Shown here piece by piece: positions 37,435-46,316 of a stretch of DNA of 64,000 nucleotides. A program made the translations under genes and the position numbers. Source of the DNA: Silicimonas sp. (GTDB lineage: Bacteria; Pseudomonadota; Alphaproteobacteria; Rhodobacterales; Rhodobacteraceae); contig JAJEGW010000208.1 of assembly GCA_022819605.1 (NCBI GenBank), positions 78,340 through 142,339 of the forward strand. Reading direction: 5' to 3'. Numbering within the stretch: the stretch's first letter is position 1; each line of letters starts with the position of its first letter. The notes below the pieces were generated by a model, which saw nothing but the letters and a program-made list of their open reading frames with translations, was not told the origin of the DNA and made no database searches.

Positions 37435-38106
37435 TCAGACGGTTCGTTTCCGGATACGCCAGAGCAGGAAAAGAGTCATCATTGCCCAGACCGCCGCCAG
37501 GCCGAACCACTGGACCGCATATCCCAGATGACTGTTTGGAATGCCCTCCACCGTCACGGGCAGCGGCATCGCCGGCGGGTCGTTGCTCGAAACGTCCCGA
37601 GCCACGACAAGAACAGGCTCGGTTCGCAGTTCTTCGGCCATCGCGGTAAGGTCGCGCCCGTACCAGATTCCGGCTTCGCGGTCAGGCTGCGGCGTCCAGC
37701 GGTCCACCTCGTCAGGCCAGTGAAGATTGCCAACCACGGTTACCGATGCGGCGGCCATGGCGTGGGACCGGTTCGCGACTGGTACGGCTCCCCTGTCGAC
37801 CATGATGCGCCTGCCCTCCGCCGTCTCGAACGTGGCAACCAGCCTGTAGGCCGGGCCAACCTGTGGCAGGCTCACGAGCACAGCGAGATCCTCGCCGTCG
37901 AAGTTTCCCTCGACGATGACGGGGAGGTACTTGTCGCGTTCGGCGGCCGGTGTCGCCGGAAGCGCCACGGGATCCGCTGCAATCCTCGATTCGATTTCGG
38001 CGAGTACGCCTTCCTTCCAGGCCAGTCTTTGCAGCTGCCACGCGCCCAGCGACGCAAGCAGACATGTGCCACCTATGCCGACGATCAATGGAAAGAGCAG
38101 CCGCAT
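37435..38106 (-). CDS. SURF1 family cytochrome oxidase assembly protein
   Basis: SURF1 helps insert heme a into subunit I of cytochrome c oxidase. This 223-residue protein has the family pattern: two membrane helices (about 4-20 and 196-214) flanking a periplasmic domain with LGAWQLQRLAWKEGVL, a Pro-rich stretch, MVDRGAVPVANR and NSHLGYAVQWFGLA at the second helix. The open frame continues 77 codons upstream, but the family match begins at the ATG at 38106. It lies between ctaE and thrC on the same strand. Confidence 0.94.
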   Translation of the reverse strand: MRLLFPLIVGIGGTCLLASLGAWQLQRLAWKEGVLAEIESRIAADPVALPATPAAERDKYLPVIVEGNFDGEDLAVLVSLPQVGPAYRLVATFETAEGRRIMVDRGAVPVANRSHAMAAASVTVVGNLHWPDEVDRWTPQPDREAGIWYGRDLTAMAEELRTEPVLVVARDVSSNDPPAMPLPVTVEGIPNSHLGYAVQWFGLAAVWAMMTLFLLWRIRKRTV

Positions 38107-38201
38107 GGCCCCCAAGCCCCTGCATCGTGCCCAAAACTGCACGAAACGCGCCGGGGACGAAACCCCGGCATTGGCGCTGTCACGCGGCAAACCGCTCCGG
38201 A

Positions 38202-39020
38202 TCAACTGCCCCAGATGGAGATCGATGCAACGAGAACCCGCCAGACACCGTCGACGAAGTGCCAGTACCAAGCCGCAGCCTCGTACCCGACATGCCGTTC
38301 GGCCGTGAAGTGCCCGGCCCGCACGCGCAAGTAGCACACAAAAAGAAAGATCGTACCGATGATCACGTGAAACCCGTGGAACCCGGTCGCCATGAAGAAA
38401 GTCGCGCCATAGATGTTGCCCGAGAACCCGAATGCTGCATGGCTGTACTCATAGGCCTGGAAGACCGTGAAGAGCACGCCAAGGATGATCGCGACAATGA
38501 GCCCCGTTGCCATGTCCTTGCGATTGTTCTCGTGAGCAATCGCGTGATGCGCCCATGTTGCCGCCGCCCCCGAGCACAGGAGAATCAGCGTGTTGATGAG
38601 CGGCAGATGCCATGGATCGAAGGTCTCGATGCCGGCAGGCGGCCAAACGCCATCCACAGCCGGACTCTCCGGACTCATGGGGTAGAGCGCGTTCTTGAAG
38701 AATGCCCAGAACCATGCCGAAAAGAACATGACCTCCGACATGATGAACATGATGAACCCGTAACGTAGACCGATCCTCACGACCGGCGTGTGGTCGCCTA
38801 CGATGGATTCCCGGATCACGTCCGCCCACCAAGCATACATCACGTAGCAAACGCCTATAAGGCCGATGATGAACATGTAGGGCTGTTGCAGGCTCTCTGG
38901 GGTGTTCTGTCCAAAGGCCAGCACAAAGCCGAACAGCATGATAAAGCCGGAGACCGCACCGATGAACGGCCAGACCGACGGGTGCAGGATGTGGTAGTCG
39001 TGGTTCTTTTCGTGCGCCAT
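38202..39020 (-). CDS. ctaE: cytochrome c oxidase subunit III
   Basis: This 272-residue integral membrane subunit of the aa3-type oxidase has seven predicted helices. Family segments are [32 protein letters not shown] with the conserved carboxylate, [11 protein letters not shown] and the last-helix [19 protein letters not shown]. It starts 19 bases after ctaG. The catalytic subunit I gene is not in this window, which is common in this group. Confidence 0.97.
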   Translation of the reverse strand: MAHEKNHDYHILHPSVWPFIGAVSGFIMLFGFVLAFGQNTPESLQQPYMFIIGLIGVCYVMYAWWADVIRESIVGDHTPVVRIGLRYGFIMFIMSEVMFFSAWFWAFFKNALYPMSPESPAVDGVWPPAGIETFDPWHLPLINTLILLCSGAAATWAHHAIAHENNRKDMATGLIVAIILGVLFTVFQAYEYSHAAFGFSGNIYGATFFMATGFHGFHVIIGTIFLFVCYLRVRAGHFTAERHVGYEAAAWYWHFVDGVWRVLVASISIWGS

Positions 39021-39039
39021 ACCGGCCTTCTCCAGGATT

Positions 39040-39627
39040 CTAGTTCAGTTGCGATTCCGTCCCGTCCTCGCCAAGCGCCGCCTGGTCGGAGCGGTAGTCT
39101 TCGGGCAGATTCACGTCGTGGAACGTGTAGGACAGCGTGATCGTCTTGACAAACCTTGCATCGGGATCTTCAAGAATTGCGGGTTCAACGAAGAAGCTGA
39201 CTGGCATGCTGACCCGCTGGCCGGGTTCAAGCACCTGCAGTTCGAAACAGAAGCAGTCAATTTTCGAGAAATAGGCACCGGCGGAAAACGGCGCGACATT
39301 GAAACTCGCTGTGCCTGCGATTCTTCGGTTCGTTGGGTTGTAGGCCTCGTAGAACGCCAAGCCCTCTTCGCCGATCCGGATCGGCATCTTGACCTGTTCC
39401 GGCTTGAATTCCCACGGCATCCCCGACGCGGTCGAGGCGTCGAAGCGTATCGTGACCACTTCTTCCAGCGGCGCTTCAAGCGGGGACTTGGCCACATCCG
39501 TTGTGCCGCCCCACCCTGTGACCCTGCAAAAGAGATCGTAGAGGGGCACTGACGCCCATGCGAGTGATCCCATGACCAGAACCACGCCGAGGAGTCTTGC
39601 TGCAGTGCGCTGCCGTGCGTCCATCAT
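39040..39627 (-). CDS. ctaG: cytochrome c oxidase assembly protein CtaG/Cox11
   Basis: CtaG delivers copper to the CuB site of subunit I. The 195-residue protein has one N-terminal membrane helix and a periplasmic domain with the copper-binding [25 protein letters not shown] and the terminal motif [13 protein letters not shown]. Its ATG overlaps the stop of the small membrane protein gene upstream (ATGA). Confidence 0.96.
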   Translation of the reverse strand: MMDARQRTAARLLGVVLVMGSLAWASVPLYDLFCRVTGWGGTTDVAKSPLEAPLEEVVTIRFDASTASGMPWEFKPEQVKMPIRIGEEGLAFYEAYNPTNRRIAGTASFNVAPFSAGAYFSKIDCFCFELQVLEPGQRVSMPVSFFVEPAILEDPDARFVKTITLSYTFHDVNLPEDYRSDQAALGEDGTESQLN

Positions 39628-39812
39628 GACCCGGATACCTCCATCCCAGGCCGCACGACGTGATCGAAGCCCTGCAGTGGGTCACCACGCTTCACCTTCA
39701 CCACGGTCAATGCAAAAACAACGGCAACGAAGAGAGCGAGCGCGAACGCCACACCGAGATTCCGCGAAAGACGGCGTGCGTGCAATTCGTGCGTTGCCTT
39801 GATGCCGCTCAT
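39624..39812 (-). CDS. small single-helix protein in cytochrome oxidase cluster (CoxF-like)
   Basis: This 62-residue protein has a basic N-terminus (HELHARRLSRNLG), one membrane helix (VAFALALFVAVVFALTVV) and a short outer tail. It lies between ctaB and ctaG, overlapping both by four bases, the position where Rhodobacterales often place a small oxidase protein called CoxF. The name is by position and shape. Its role in oxidase assembly is inferred. Confidence 0.75.
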   Translation of the reverse strand: MSGIKATHELHARRLSRNLGVAFALALFVAVVFALTVVKVKRGDPLQGFDHVVRPGMEVSGS

Positions 39813-40732
39813 GGCACCTGCCTCAACACCGCGTCCGCGAGGATCGCGCCGAAATGCAGAAAGAGGTAGAACAGCGAGGCGCGGAAGAACGCCTTTTCCG
39901 CAGCGTAGCCGTCACATTGGGCAACAGCTTCGTCCCGCCTGCAGATCTGTACCGCGCCCCATACAAACATGAGATTCAGCACGACGGCAGCGGCAAGACT
40001 CACCGGACCGCCGATCGGACCCAATGCAAGCCAGAGCGATAAGGGCACGAGAAGCAGCGCGTAGGCCAGAATGTACTTTCGCGCCGCAGGACGGCCATGG
40101 GTCACCGTGAGCATCGGGACGCCTGCATCCTCGTAGTCGGACCGCATGAACAGGGCCAAGGCCCAGAAATGCGGCGGAGTCCACATGAAGATCAACGCAA
40201 ACATCAGGCAGGCCTCCAGGGAGATGCTCCCCGTTGCCGCCGCCCAGCCGATCATCGGCGGGAAGGCCCCCGCCGCCCCGCCGATCACGATGTTCTGCGG
40301 CGTCCGGCGCTTGAGCCACATCGTGTAGATGACAACGTAGAACAAAATAGTGACGGCCAGAAGGAAAGCCGCGAGCATGTTCGTCGCCAGGCCAAGCATC
40401 ACGACCGAAAGGCCGGACAGGCCAACGCCGATCGCCAAGGCCTCGTCCGGCGCGACACGGCCACTCGGAACCGGACGTTTCATCGTGCGCCGCATGATCG
40501 AGTCGATATCCGCATCGTACCACATGTTCAGAGCGCCCGCGGCCCCCGCCCCGAGCGCGATGAACAGCATCGCCGCAACCGCCTCGACTGCGTGCAGCGC
40601 TGCCGGGGCGACCATGAGGCCAACCAGCGCCGTGAAAACCACGAGTGACATCACTCTCGGCTTCAGCAGCGCTACGTAGTCGCCGAATTTCGGTTCGTGT
40701 TCGTGCGCCGCGCTGATTGCGAGGTCAGGCAT
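39809..40732 (-). CDS. ctaB: protoheme IX farnesyltransferase (heme O synthase)
   Basis: CtaB attaches a farnesyl chain to heme b to make heme o, the precursor of heme a for the oxidase. The 307-residue UbiA-fold protein has about nine membrane helices, the allylic-diphosphate motif NMWYDADIDSIMRRTMKRP and the second motif in YTMWLKRRTPQNIVIGGAAG. It begins 6 bases after coxB and its stop overlaps the small protein gene. Confidence 0.97.
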   Translation of the reverse strand: MPDLAISAAHEHEPKFGDYVALLKPRVMSLVVFTALVGLMVAPAALHAVEAVAAMLFIALGAGAAGALNMWYDADIDSIMRRTMKRPVPSGRVAPDEALAIGVGLSGLSVVMLGLATNMLAAFLLAVTILFYVVIYTMWLKRRTPQNIVIGGAAGAFPPMIGWAAATGSISLEACLMFALIFMWTPPHFWALALFMRSDYEDAGVPMLTVTHGRPAARKYILAYALLLVPLSLWLALGPIGGPVSLAAAVVLNLMFVWGAVQICRRDEAVAQCDGYAAEKAFFRASLFYLFLHFGAILADAVLRQVP

Positions 40733-40738
40733 TCGCTT

Positions 40739-41620
40739 CTACTCGCTTGCTGCCAACCGGATCGGGCCGGGCTCGGTGTAGTTCCCGGCCGCTCGGGTGT
40801 CGGCGGTCCACGCATCGTATTCGGTGGCCGTCACCGCCTTGACCGTGATGGGCATGTAGGAATGACTCAGGCCGCAAAGCTCGGAACACTGCCCGAAATA
40901 GACGCCTTCGTGGCCTTCGTCGACCTTGAACCAGAGCTCGGCAAGTCTGCCCGGAACAGCGTCCTGCTTCACACCGAACGACGGAATGGTCCATGCATGG
41001 ATCACGTCGGCGGCGGTGACTTGAACCACGACGACCTTGCCGGTCGGTATGACGACCGAAGTGTCCGTGGCGAGGAGGAAGTGCTCGTCGGTGTAACCCG
41101 CTTCGGCCAGCTGCTGCGAAGTTTCCGGCGTCATCTGGTTCGCGCTGTCAATGCCGATCATGTAGCTGGCAAAGCTGATGTCCTCGTCCGGATACTCGTA
41201 TTCCCAGTACCACTGGTTGCCGGTCGCCTTGATGAACACCTCTGGCTCAGGGATGATCTGCTGCTTGAACAGCACCGGCAACGAGAACGCCCCGATGAAG
41301 ACGAGGATCACGATCGGAATGACGGTCCAGGCCACTTCGACCGGCGTGTTGTGCGTGAAGCTTGCCGGGTTCGGATTGGCACGGCGGTTGAAACGCACGA
41401 TGCAGATCAGCAGCAGCGCCATGACGAACAGCGAAATTGCGGTGATGATGATGAGCACCATTTCGTCCAGCCATTGGATGTCACGCGCGATCTCGGTCGT
41501 GGGCTTCTGGAAACCAATTCCGGCCTGGTCTGGTTGCCCAATGAAGGGCAATCCCTGCGCATGTGCAGCGCTTCCGGCAACGAGCATGGTCAGACCAGTG
41601 AGAAGGGTTCTGAGGCGCAT
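40739..41620 (-). CDS. coxB: cytochrome c oxidase subunit II
   Basis: Subunit II accepts electrons from cytochrome c through the binuclear CuA centre. This 293-residue protein has a signal peptide (cut near AHAQG), two membrane helices (about 51-77 and 95-115), the Trp-rich [10 protein letters not shown] and the CuA ligands His208 (DVIHAW) and, in [13 protein letters not shown], Cys245, Cys249, His253 and Met256. The ATG at 41620 heads the signal peptide; a start 12 codons earlier gives no signal. It is divergent from tldD, as in other Rhodobacterales, and begins the oxidase assembly operon. Confidence 0.97.
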   Translation of the reverse strand: MRLRTLLTGLTMLVAGSAAHAQGLPFIGQPDQAGIGFQKPTTEIARDIQWLDEMVLIIITAISLFVMALLLICIVRFNRRANPNPASFTHNTPVEVAWTVIPIVILVFIGAFSLPVLFKQQIIPEPEVFIKATGNQWYWEYEYPDEDISFASYMIGIDSANQMTPETSQQLAEAGYTDEHFLLATDTSVVIPTGKVVVVQVTAADVIHAWTIPSFGVKQDAVPGRLAELWFKVDEGHEGVYFGQCSELCGLSHSYMPITVKAVTATEYDAWTADTRAAGNYTEPGPIRLAASE

Positions 41621-41778
41621 CAGTCTAGGGTCCTGTTCGCAATGGCAATCTGGCATGCCTCAGGTCGGCATGGCCCGCCGGTTGTTCTTCAGACGCTAGA
41701 AACCATATAAGATGTTCATGAACAAGGCATCTGATTGCGGCATTCAGACGCTTTTCTGCATCGCACAAGGAGCAACGC

Positions 41779-43203
41779 ATGGCCCTGCCGAACCAGTTTA
41801 GGCCGTTCGAAACGCATTTGGACAAGGACGCCGCCCTCCACATTCTGCAAGAGACGGCAAGAGGCGCGGAAGACGGCGAGTTGTTTCTGGAACGCCGTCG
41901 TTCAGAGGTGCTTGCCTATGACGACGGGCGTGTGCGCAATGCAAGCTATGACAGGGCGGAAGGATTTGGACTCCGTGCCATACAGGGCGAGACCGCCGGA
42001 TACGCCCATTCGACCGAGATCAGCCTGGCCAGCTTGAAGCGCGCCGCCAAGACCGTTCGGCTGGCCGTGGGCGATGGGGGCGGTTCGCTCGCCGCGTCGC
42101 CGGCCCGTGAGGTGCTCAAGCTTTATGGCGACGAAAATCCCATCGAGGATGCAGAGCTTTCCCTCAAGATCGAATCGCTGAAGGAGATCGACGCGTTTGC
42201 CCGCGACCTGGACTCCCGGGTCGTTCAGGTATCCGCCACGCTGGCAGCGTCGCTTCAGGAAGTTGCCATTCTGCGTCCCGACAACCGCTGCGTCACCGAT
42301 TTGCGACCGATGGCGCGCCTGAATGTCAGCGTGATCGTCGAAAGGGACGGTCGCCGCGAATCCGGCATGGCCGGAAGTGGGGGCCGCCATGGGCTGTCCG
42401 GGTTGATTGCACCTGAGCATTGGCGATCGCTCGTGCACGAAGCCCTTCGCATTGCCCTCGTCAATCTCGATGCGGTGGCGGCGCCGGCGGGCGTAATGGA
42501 CGTGACCCTTGGCCCGGGCTGGCCTGGCATTCTCCTGCACGAGGCGATCGGACATGGCCTGGAGGGAGACTTCAACCGCAAGAAGTCTTCCGCGTTTGCC
42601 GATCTCATGGGACAGAAAATTGCTGCAAGTGACGTGACCGTACTGGACGACGGAACGCTCCCTGACCGCCGCGGGTCGCTGCATGTCGACGATGAGGGCA
42701 CACCGTCAAGCCGGAATGTCCTGATCGAAGACGGCATCCTCGTGAATTACATGCAGGATCGTCAGAACGCGAGGCTGCTGGGCGTGGAACCTACCGGCAA
42801 CGGTCGTCGCGAGAGCTTCGCGCACGCCCCAATGCCGAGGATGACGAACACCTACATGCTGCCGGGTTGCGCAGAACCCGAAACGATCATCGCCGAAGTC
42901 AAGGACGGCATCCATGCTGTCGGCTTCGGCGGCGGGCAGGTGGACATAACGAACGGGAAGTTCGTGTTTTCCTGCACAGAGGCCTATCGCGTCAGAGAAG
43001 GCAAGATCTGCGAGCCGGTGAAGGGCGCGACCCTGATCGGCGACGGTGCCACCGCGCTCCGGCACATCCGCGCGGTCGGAAACGACATGGAACTCGACCC
43101 CGGTATCGGCAATTGCGGCAAGGCGGGTCAATGGGTGCCCGTCGGCGTCGGCCAGCCCACGCTCCTGATCGGAAACCTGACCGTGGGTGGTTCGTCCGCC
43201 TGA
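41779..43203 (+). CDS. tldD: metalloprotease TldD
   Basis: TldD, with TldE/PmbA, forms a zinc protease that degrades unfolded or modified peptides and is needed for microcin and CcdA processing in E. coli. The 474-residue sequence has the zinc motif HEAIGH at 254-259 in ILLHEAIGHGLEGDFNRKKS, and the family segments RMTNTYMLPG, VGFGGGQVDITNGKF and KGATLIGDG. The partner gene is not in the window. It is divergent from coxB across 158 bases. Confidence 0.96.
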   Translation: MALPNQFRPFETHLDKDAALHILQETARGAEDGELFLERRRSEVLAYDDGRVRNASYDRAEGFGLRAIQGETAGYAHSTEISLASLKRAAKTVRLAVGDGGGSLAASPAREVLKLYGDENPIEDAELSLKIESLKEIDAFARDLDSRVVQVSATLAASLQEVAILRPDNRCVTDLRPMARLNVSVIVERDGRRESGMAGSGGRHGLSGLIAPEHWRSLVHEALRIALVNLDAVAAPAGVMDVTLGPGWPGILLHEAIGHGLEGDFNRKKSSAFADLMGQKIAASDVTVLDDGTLPDRRGSLHVDDEGTPSSRNVLIEDGILVNYMQDRQNARLLGVEPTGNGRRESFAHAPMPRMTNTYMLPGCAEPETIIAEVKDGIHAVGFGGGQVDITNGKFVFSCTEAYRVREGKICEPVKGATLIGDGATALRHIRAVGNDMELDPGIGNCGKAGQWVPVGVGQPTLLIGNLTVGGSSA

Positions 43204-43444
43204 TCGCTCAACCGAGGCAAAGTGCAATTCGAATCGCCCGGAAATCCGGAGAATCGATGCTCGAACATCACGTGCCGGCCTGATTTGACGTGGGTGTTCA
43301 TTGTGCCGCTTTGTGAACGATCTCTGTGCGAAGCGCTCCGGAAATGCCGAATGCGACATCCGCCGTTCGTCACACATTGACAAATGCCGATAACGCCCCA
43401 CATCTTCCGCCGCCACAACCGCGTTCGCTTTTCGGGAGTCCCCC

Positions 43445-45985
43445 ATGCCTGTTGTCGTCGTCGAGTCTCCCGCTAAGGCCAAGACGATCAAGAGCTATCT
43501 CGGCGAGGACTACACCGTGCTTGCAAGTTTCGGTCACGTGCGCGATCTTGCCGAAAAGGAAGGTTCGGTGGATCCCGATCACGACTTCGCGATGAAGTGG
43601 GAAGTGCCAGCTGGATCAAGAGGGCACATCAAGGCAATCGCCGACGCCCTCCAAGATGATAAGGCGCTGATTCTCGCCACCGACCCTGACCGCGAGGGCG
43701 AAGCGATTTCCTGGCACCTTGAGGAGGCGCTTCGCGCCCGAAAGGCCATCGGGGAAGGCACAAAGGTCGACCGGATTGCATTTAATTCTGTCACAAGGAG
43801 GGGCTTGGCAGAAGCCATGGAGAACCCGCGCAAGGTCGACCGTGATCTCGTCGAGGCTTACCTTGCACGCCGTGCGCTGGACTACCTGGTTGGCTACACG
43901 CTCTCGCCGGTGCTCTGGAGAAAGCTGCCCGGCGCAAGGTCGGCGGGCCGTGTTCAGTCCGTGTGCCTGCGACTCATCGTCGAGCGCGAGATGGAAGTGG
44001 AGGCGTTCCGGGTTCAGGAGTACTGGACCGTCAAAGCGGTCGTTGCCACGCCGAGAGAGGACGAGTTTGAGGCAAGGCTGACCGTGCTTGACGGCAAGAA
44101 ACTCGACAGGCTCGGCATCCCCGATGAGGAGCGGGTGAACAGGGCGGTCGAGGCAATCCAGTCAAGCGACCTTTCGGTCAAGTCGGTCGAAGCGAATCCC
44201 GTTACGCGCAAGCCACCGGCTCCGTTCATAACATCCACACTGCAGCAGGAGGCATCCCGCAAGCTCGGATTCGGAGCGAAAAGGACGATGCAGGCGGCGC
44301 AGAAGCTCTACGAAGCCGGGCACATCACTTACATGCGAACCGACGGAGTCGACATGGCTCCCGAGGCGATCGCGGCCGTTCGCGATGCAATCAAGGAACG
44401 ATTTGGCGCAAGGTACCTGCCCAAGAGGCCGCGCATGCACAAGAGCAAGGCCAAGAACGCGCAGGAAGCGCATGAGTGCATCCGCCCGACCCGCATGTCG
44501 GCAAATCCGGCTTCGCTCCGAATTCAGGACAAGGGTCAGCTAGACCTGTACGACCTCATCCGGAGGCGTACGCTCGCAAGCCAAATGGAAACTGCCAGGT
44601 TCGAGCGGACCACGGTCGATATCGCCAGCGTGGATGGCAAGACCGAACTCCGAGCGACCGGTCAAGTCCAGAAATTTGACGGCTTCATCAAAGTCTACGA
44701 GGAAGGTCGCGACGATGTTGCCGATGACAATGGCAGGATACTGCCCCGCATCGACAAGGACGAGGCAGTGCAACAGCGCCAAGTCCTGCCTGAGCAGCAC
44801 TTCACCAAGCCGCCACCGCGCTACACTGAAGCCACGCTCGTCAAGAAGATGGAGGAGATCGGCATCGGGCGACCTTCGACCTACGCGTCGGTCGTCACGA
44901 CGATTCAAGACAGGGGATACGTGCGGCAGGAGAAAAACCGGCTCTACCCGGAGGAAAAGGGACAATTGGTGACCGCTTTCCTCATGAACTATTTCCGCCG
45001 TTACTTGAGCTACGACTTCACGGCCAAGCTCGAGGAGGAACTTGACGATATCACTTCCGGGACCCGTGACTGGAAGGAAGTGCTCGCGCGATTCTGGGAC
45101 GAATTCAACGCTGCCATCGAGGAAACGTCCGAACTTCGGTTCGCCGACGTTCTGGACAAGATCAACGAGGTTCTGGCACCGCATCTCTTTCCGCCAACCG
45201 AGGACGGTCGAGATCCTCGCATCTGCCCTCATTGCGGCGCCGGGCAGTTGTCGGTACGAACCGCCCGCTCAGGCGGCGCCTTTATCGGTTGCTCGAACTA
45301 TCCCGAATGCCGTTACACACGTGCGTTCGGGCCACCAGGCACCGAGCCCGAAATCAACTTCCCTCCCGAGGGCAAAAAACTGGGCGAGGAAGGCGAAGAT
45401 GCGATCTGGGTCCACAAGGGCCGATTTGGACCCTATGTTCAGCGCGGCGAGACTTCGGCTGACGGGAAAAAACCCCTACGCCGCACCGTGCCCGAAACCT
45501 GGGATCCGGCCGCGATCAAGCTCGAGGACGCGCTCAGGCTCCTCGAACTGCCTCGTCTCGTCGGCCAGCATCCTGAAGACGGCGTGTCGATTTGGGCCAA
45601 TCTCGGACGCTTCGGACCTTACCTGAAACACGCGGACTCGACGAGTTCCAAGAGCGGCACGACCGCCAATCTCGAAACGCTCGAGGACGTTTGGAGCGTT
45701 GGCATGAACCGTGCCGTCGAGCTCATCGCGGCAAAGGTGGCCTCCCGCGGAAGCAGGGGCTGGAACGCTCCGGTGCTAAAGGATCTCGGCGAACACCCAG
45801 AACGCGGCGGCTCCGTGACCGTTCTGGACGGCAAGTACGGACCATACGTGAAGTGGAACAAGGTGAACGCGACGGTCCCCGAGGACATCGATCCAGACAG
45901 CATTGACATGGCCGCTGCTACCCGTCTCATAGAGCAGCGTGAAGCGAAGGGAGGCAAAAAGCGGCGTCGGCGCAAGAAGTCTTGA
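43445..45985 (+). CDS. topA: DNA topoisomerase I
   Basis: TopA relaxes negative supercoils by cutting one strand through a phosphotyrosine. The 846-residue protein has the Toprim domain (VVVESPAKAKTIKSYLG, then ATDPDREGEAISWHL), the active Tyr296 in HITYMRTDG, GRPSTYASVVTTIQDRGYV, a single four-Cys zinc finger (CPHCGAG...CSNYPEC), and C-terminal Topo_C repeats (KGRFGPYVQ and two similar ones). The tail GGKKRRRRKKS is strongly basic and probably helps DNA binding. The start is the ATG at 43445. Confidence 0.97.
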   Translation: MPVVVVESPAKAKTIKSYLGEDYTVLASFGHVRDLAEKEGSVDPDHDFAMKWEVPAGSRGHIKAIADALQDDKALILATDPDREGEAISWHLEEALRARKAIGEGTKVDRIAFNSVTRRGLAEAMENPRKVDRDLVEAYLARRALDYLVGYTLSPVLWRKLPGARSAGRVQSVCLRLIVEREMEVEAFRVQEYWTVKAVVATPREDEFEARLTVLDGKKLDRLGIPDEERVNRAVEAIQSSDLSVKSVEANPVTRKPPAPFITSTLQQEASRKLGFGAKRTMQAAQKLYEAGHITYMRTDGVDMAPEAIAAVRDAIKERFGARYLPKRPRMHKSKAKNAQEAHECIRPTRMSANPASLRIQDKGQLDLYDLIRRRTLASQMETARFERTTVDIASVDGKTELRATGQVQKFDGFIKVYEEGRDDVADDNGRILPRIDKDEAVQQRQVLPEQHFTKPPPRYTEATLVKKMEEIGIGRPSTYASVVTTIQDRGYVRQEKNRLYPEEKGQLVTAFLMNYFRRYLSYDFTAKLEEELDDITSGTRDWKEVLARFWDEFNAAIEETSELRFADVLDKINEVLAPHLFPPTEDGRDPRICPHCGAGQLSVRTARSGGAFIGCSNYPECRYTRAFGPPGTEPEINFPPEGKKLGEEGEDAIWVHKGRFGPYVQRGETSADGKKPLRRTVPETWDPAAIKLEDALRLLELPRLVGQHPEDGVSIWANLGRFGPYLKHADSTSSKSGTTANLETLEDVWSVGMNRAVELIAAKVASRGSRGWNAPVLKDLGEHPERGGSVTVLDGKYGPYVKWNKVNATVPEDIDPDSIDMAAATRLIEQREAKGGKKRRRRKKS

Positions 45986-46316
45986 TCCGAAATCTCGTGT
46001 CCACGAATGGGCGAATTCATGGGAAGCAGAGTGTTCTTGCCACGGGCAGCTCTGCAGGAACCTCTATCTCTTGCACTCGGAAAGCCTTCTCGAACGCGAG
46101 ACGAGCCGGAAGCTGGCGTGTACCGGCCTTGCCCTCAGCGGTCCTTTCGATCCTGCCCGGCCCGGCCAGGGCTTCCGAGAGCGTCCGCATCGTCATCTCC
46201 CGGACTGCAGCGCCAGCGAAGCGCCTTGGTGCAGAACCGCTGAGAGTCTTGAACGGTTACAGCCCGCCTCGGAATTACGCGCAGACATCCGCGAGGAAAT
46301 CCGTTCCAGACGCGAA
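45986..46316. other. gene-free convergent intergenic region
   Basis: This 331-base region lies between topA and the convergent helicase gene. No gene, strong hairpin or repeat was recognised; terminators for both genes must be here but could not be placed. Confidence 0.45.

Noticed and set aside
36826..38334. 502-codon plus-strand frame opposite thrC and SURF1
   Set aside because: Covers two genuine genes on the other strand and has no recognisable domain.
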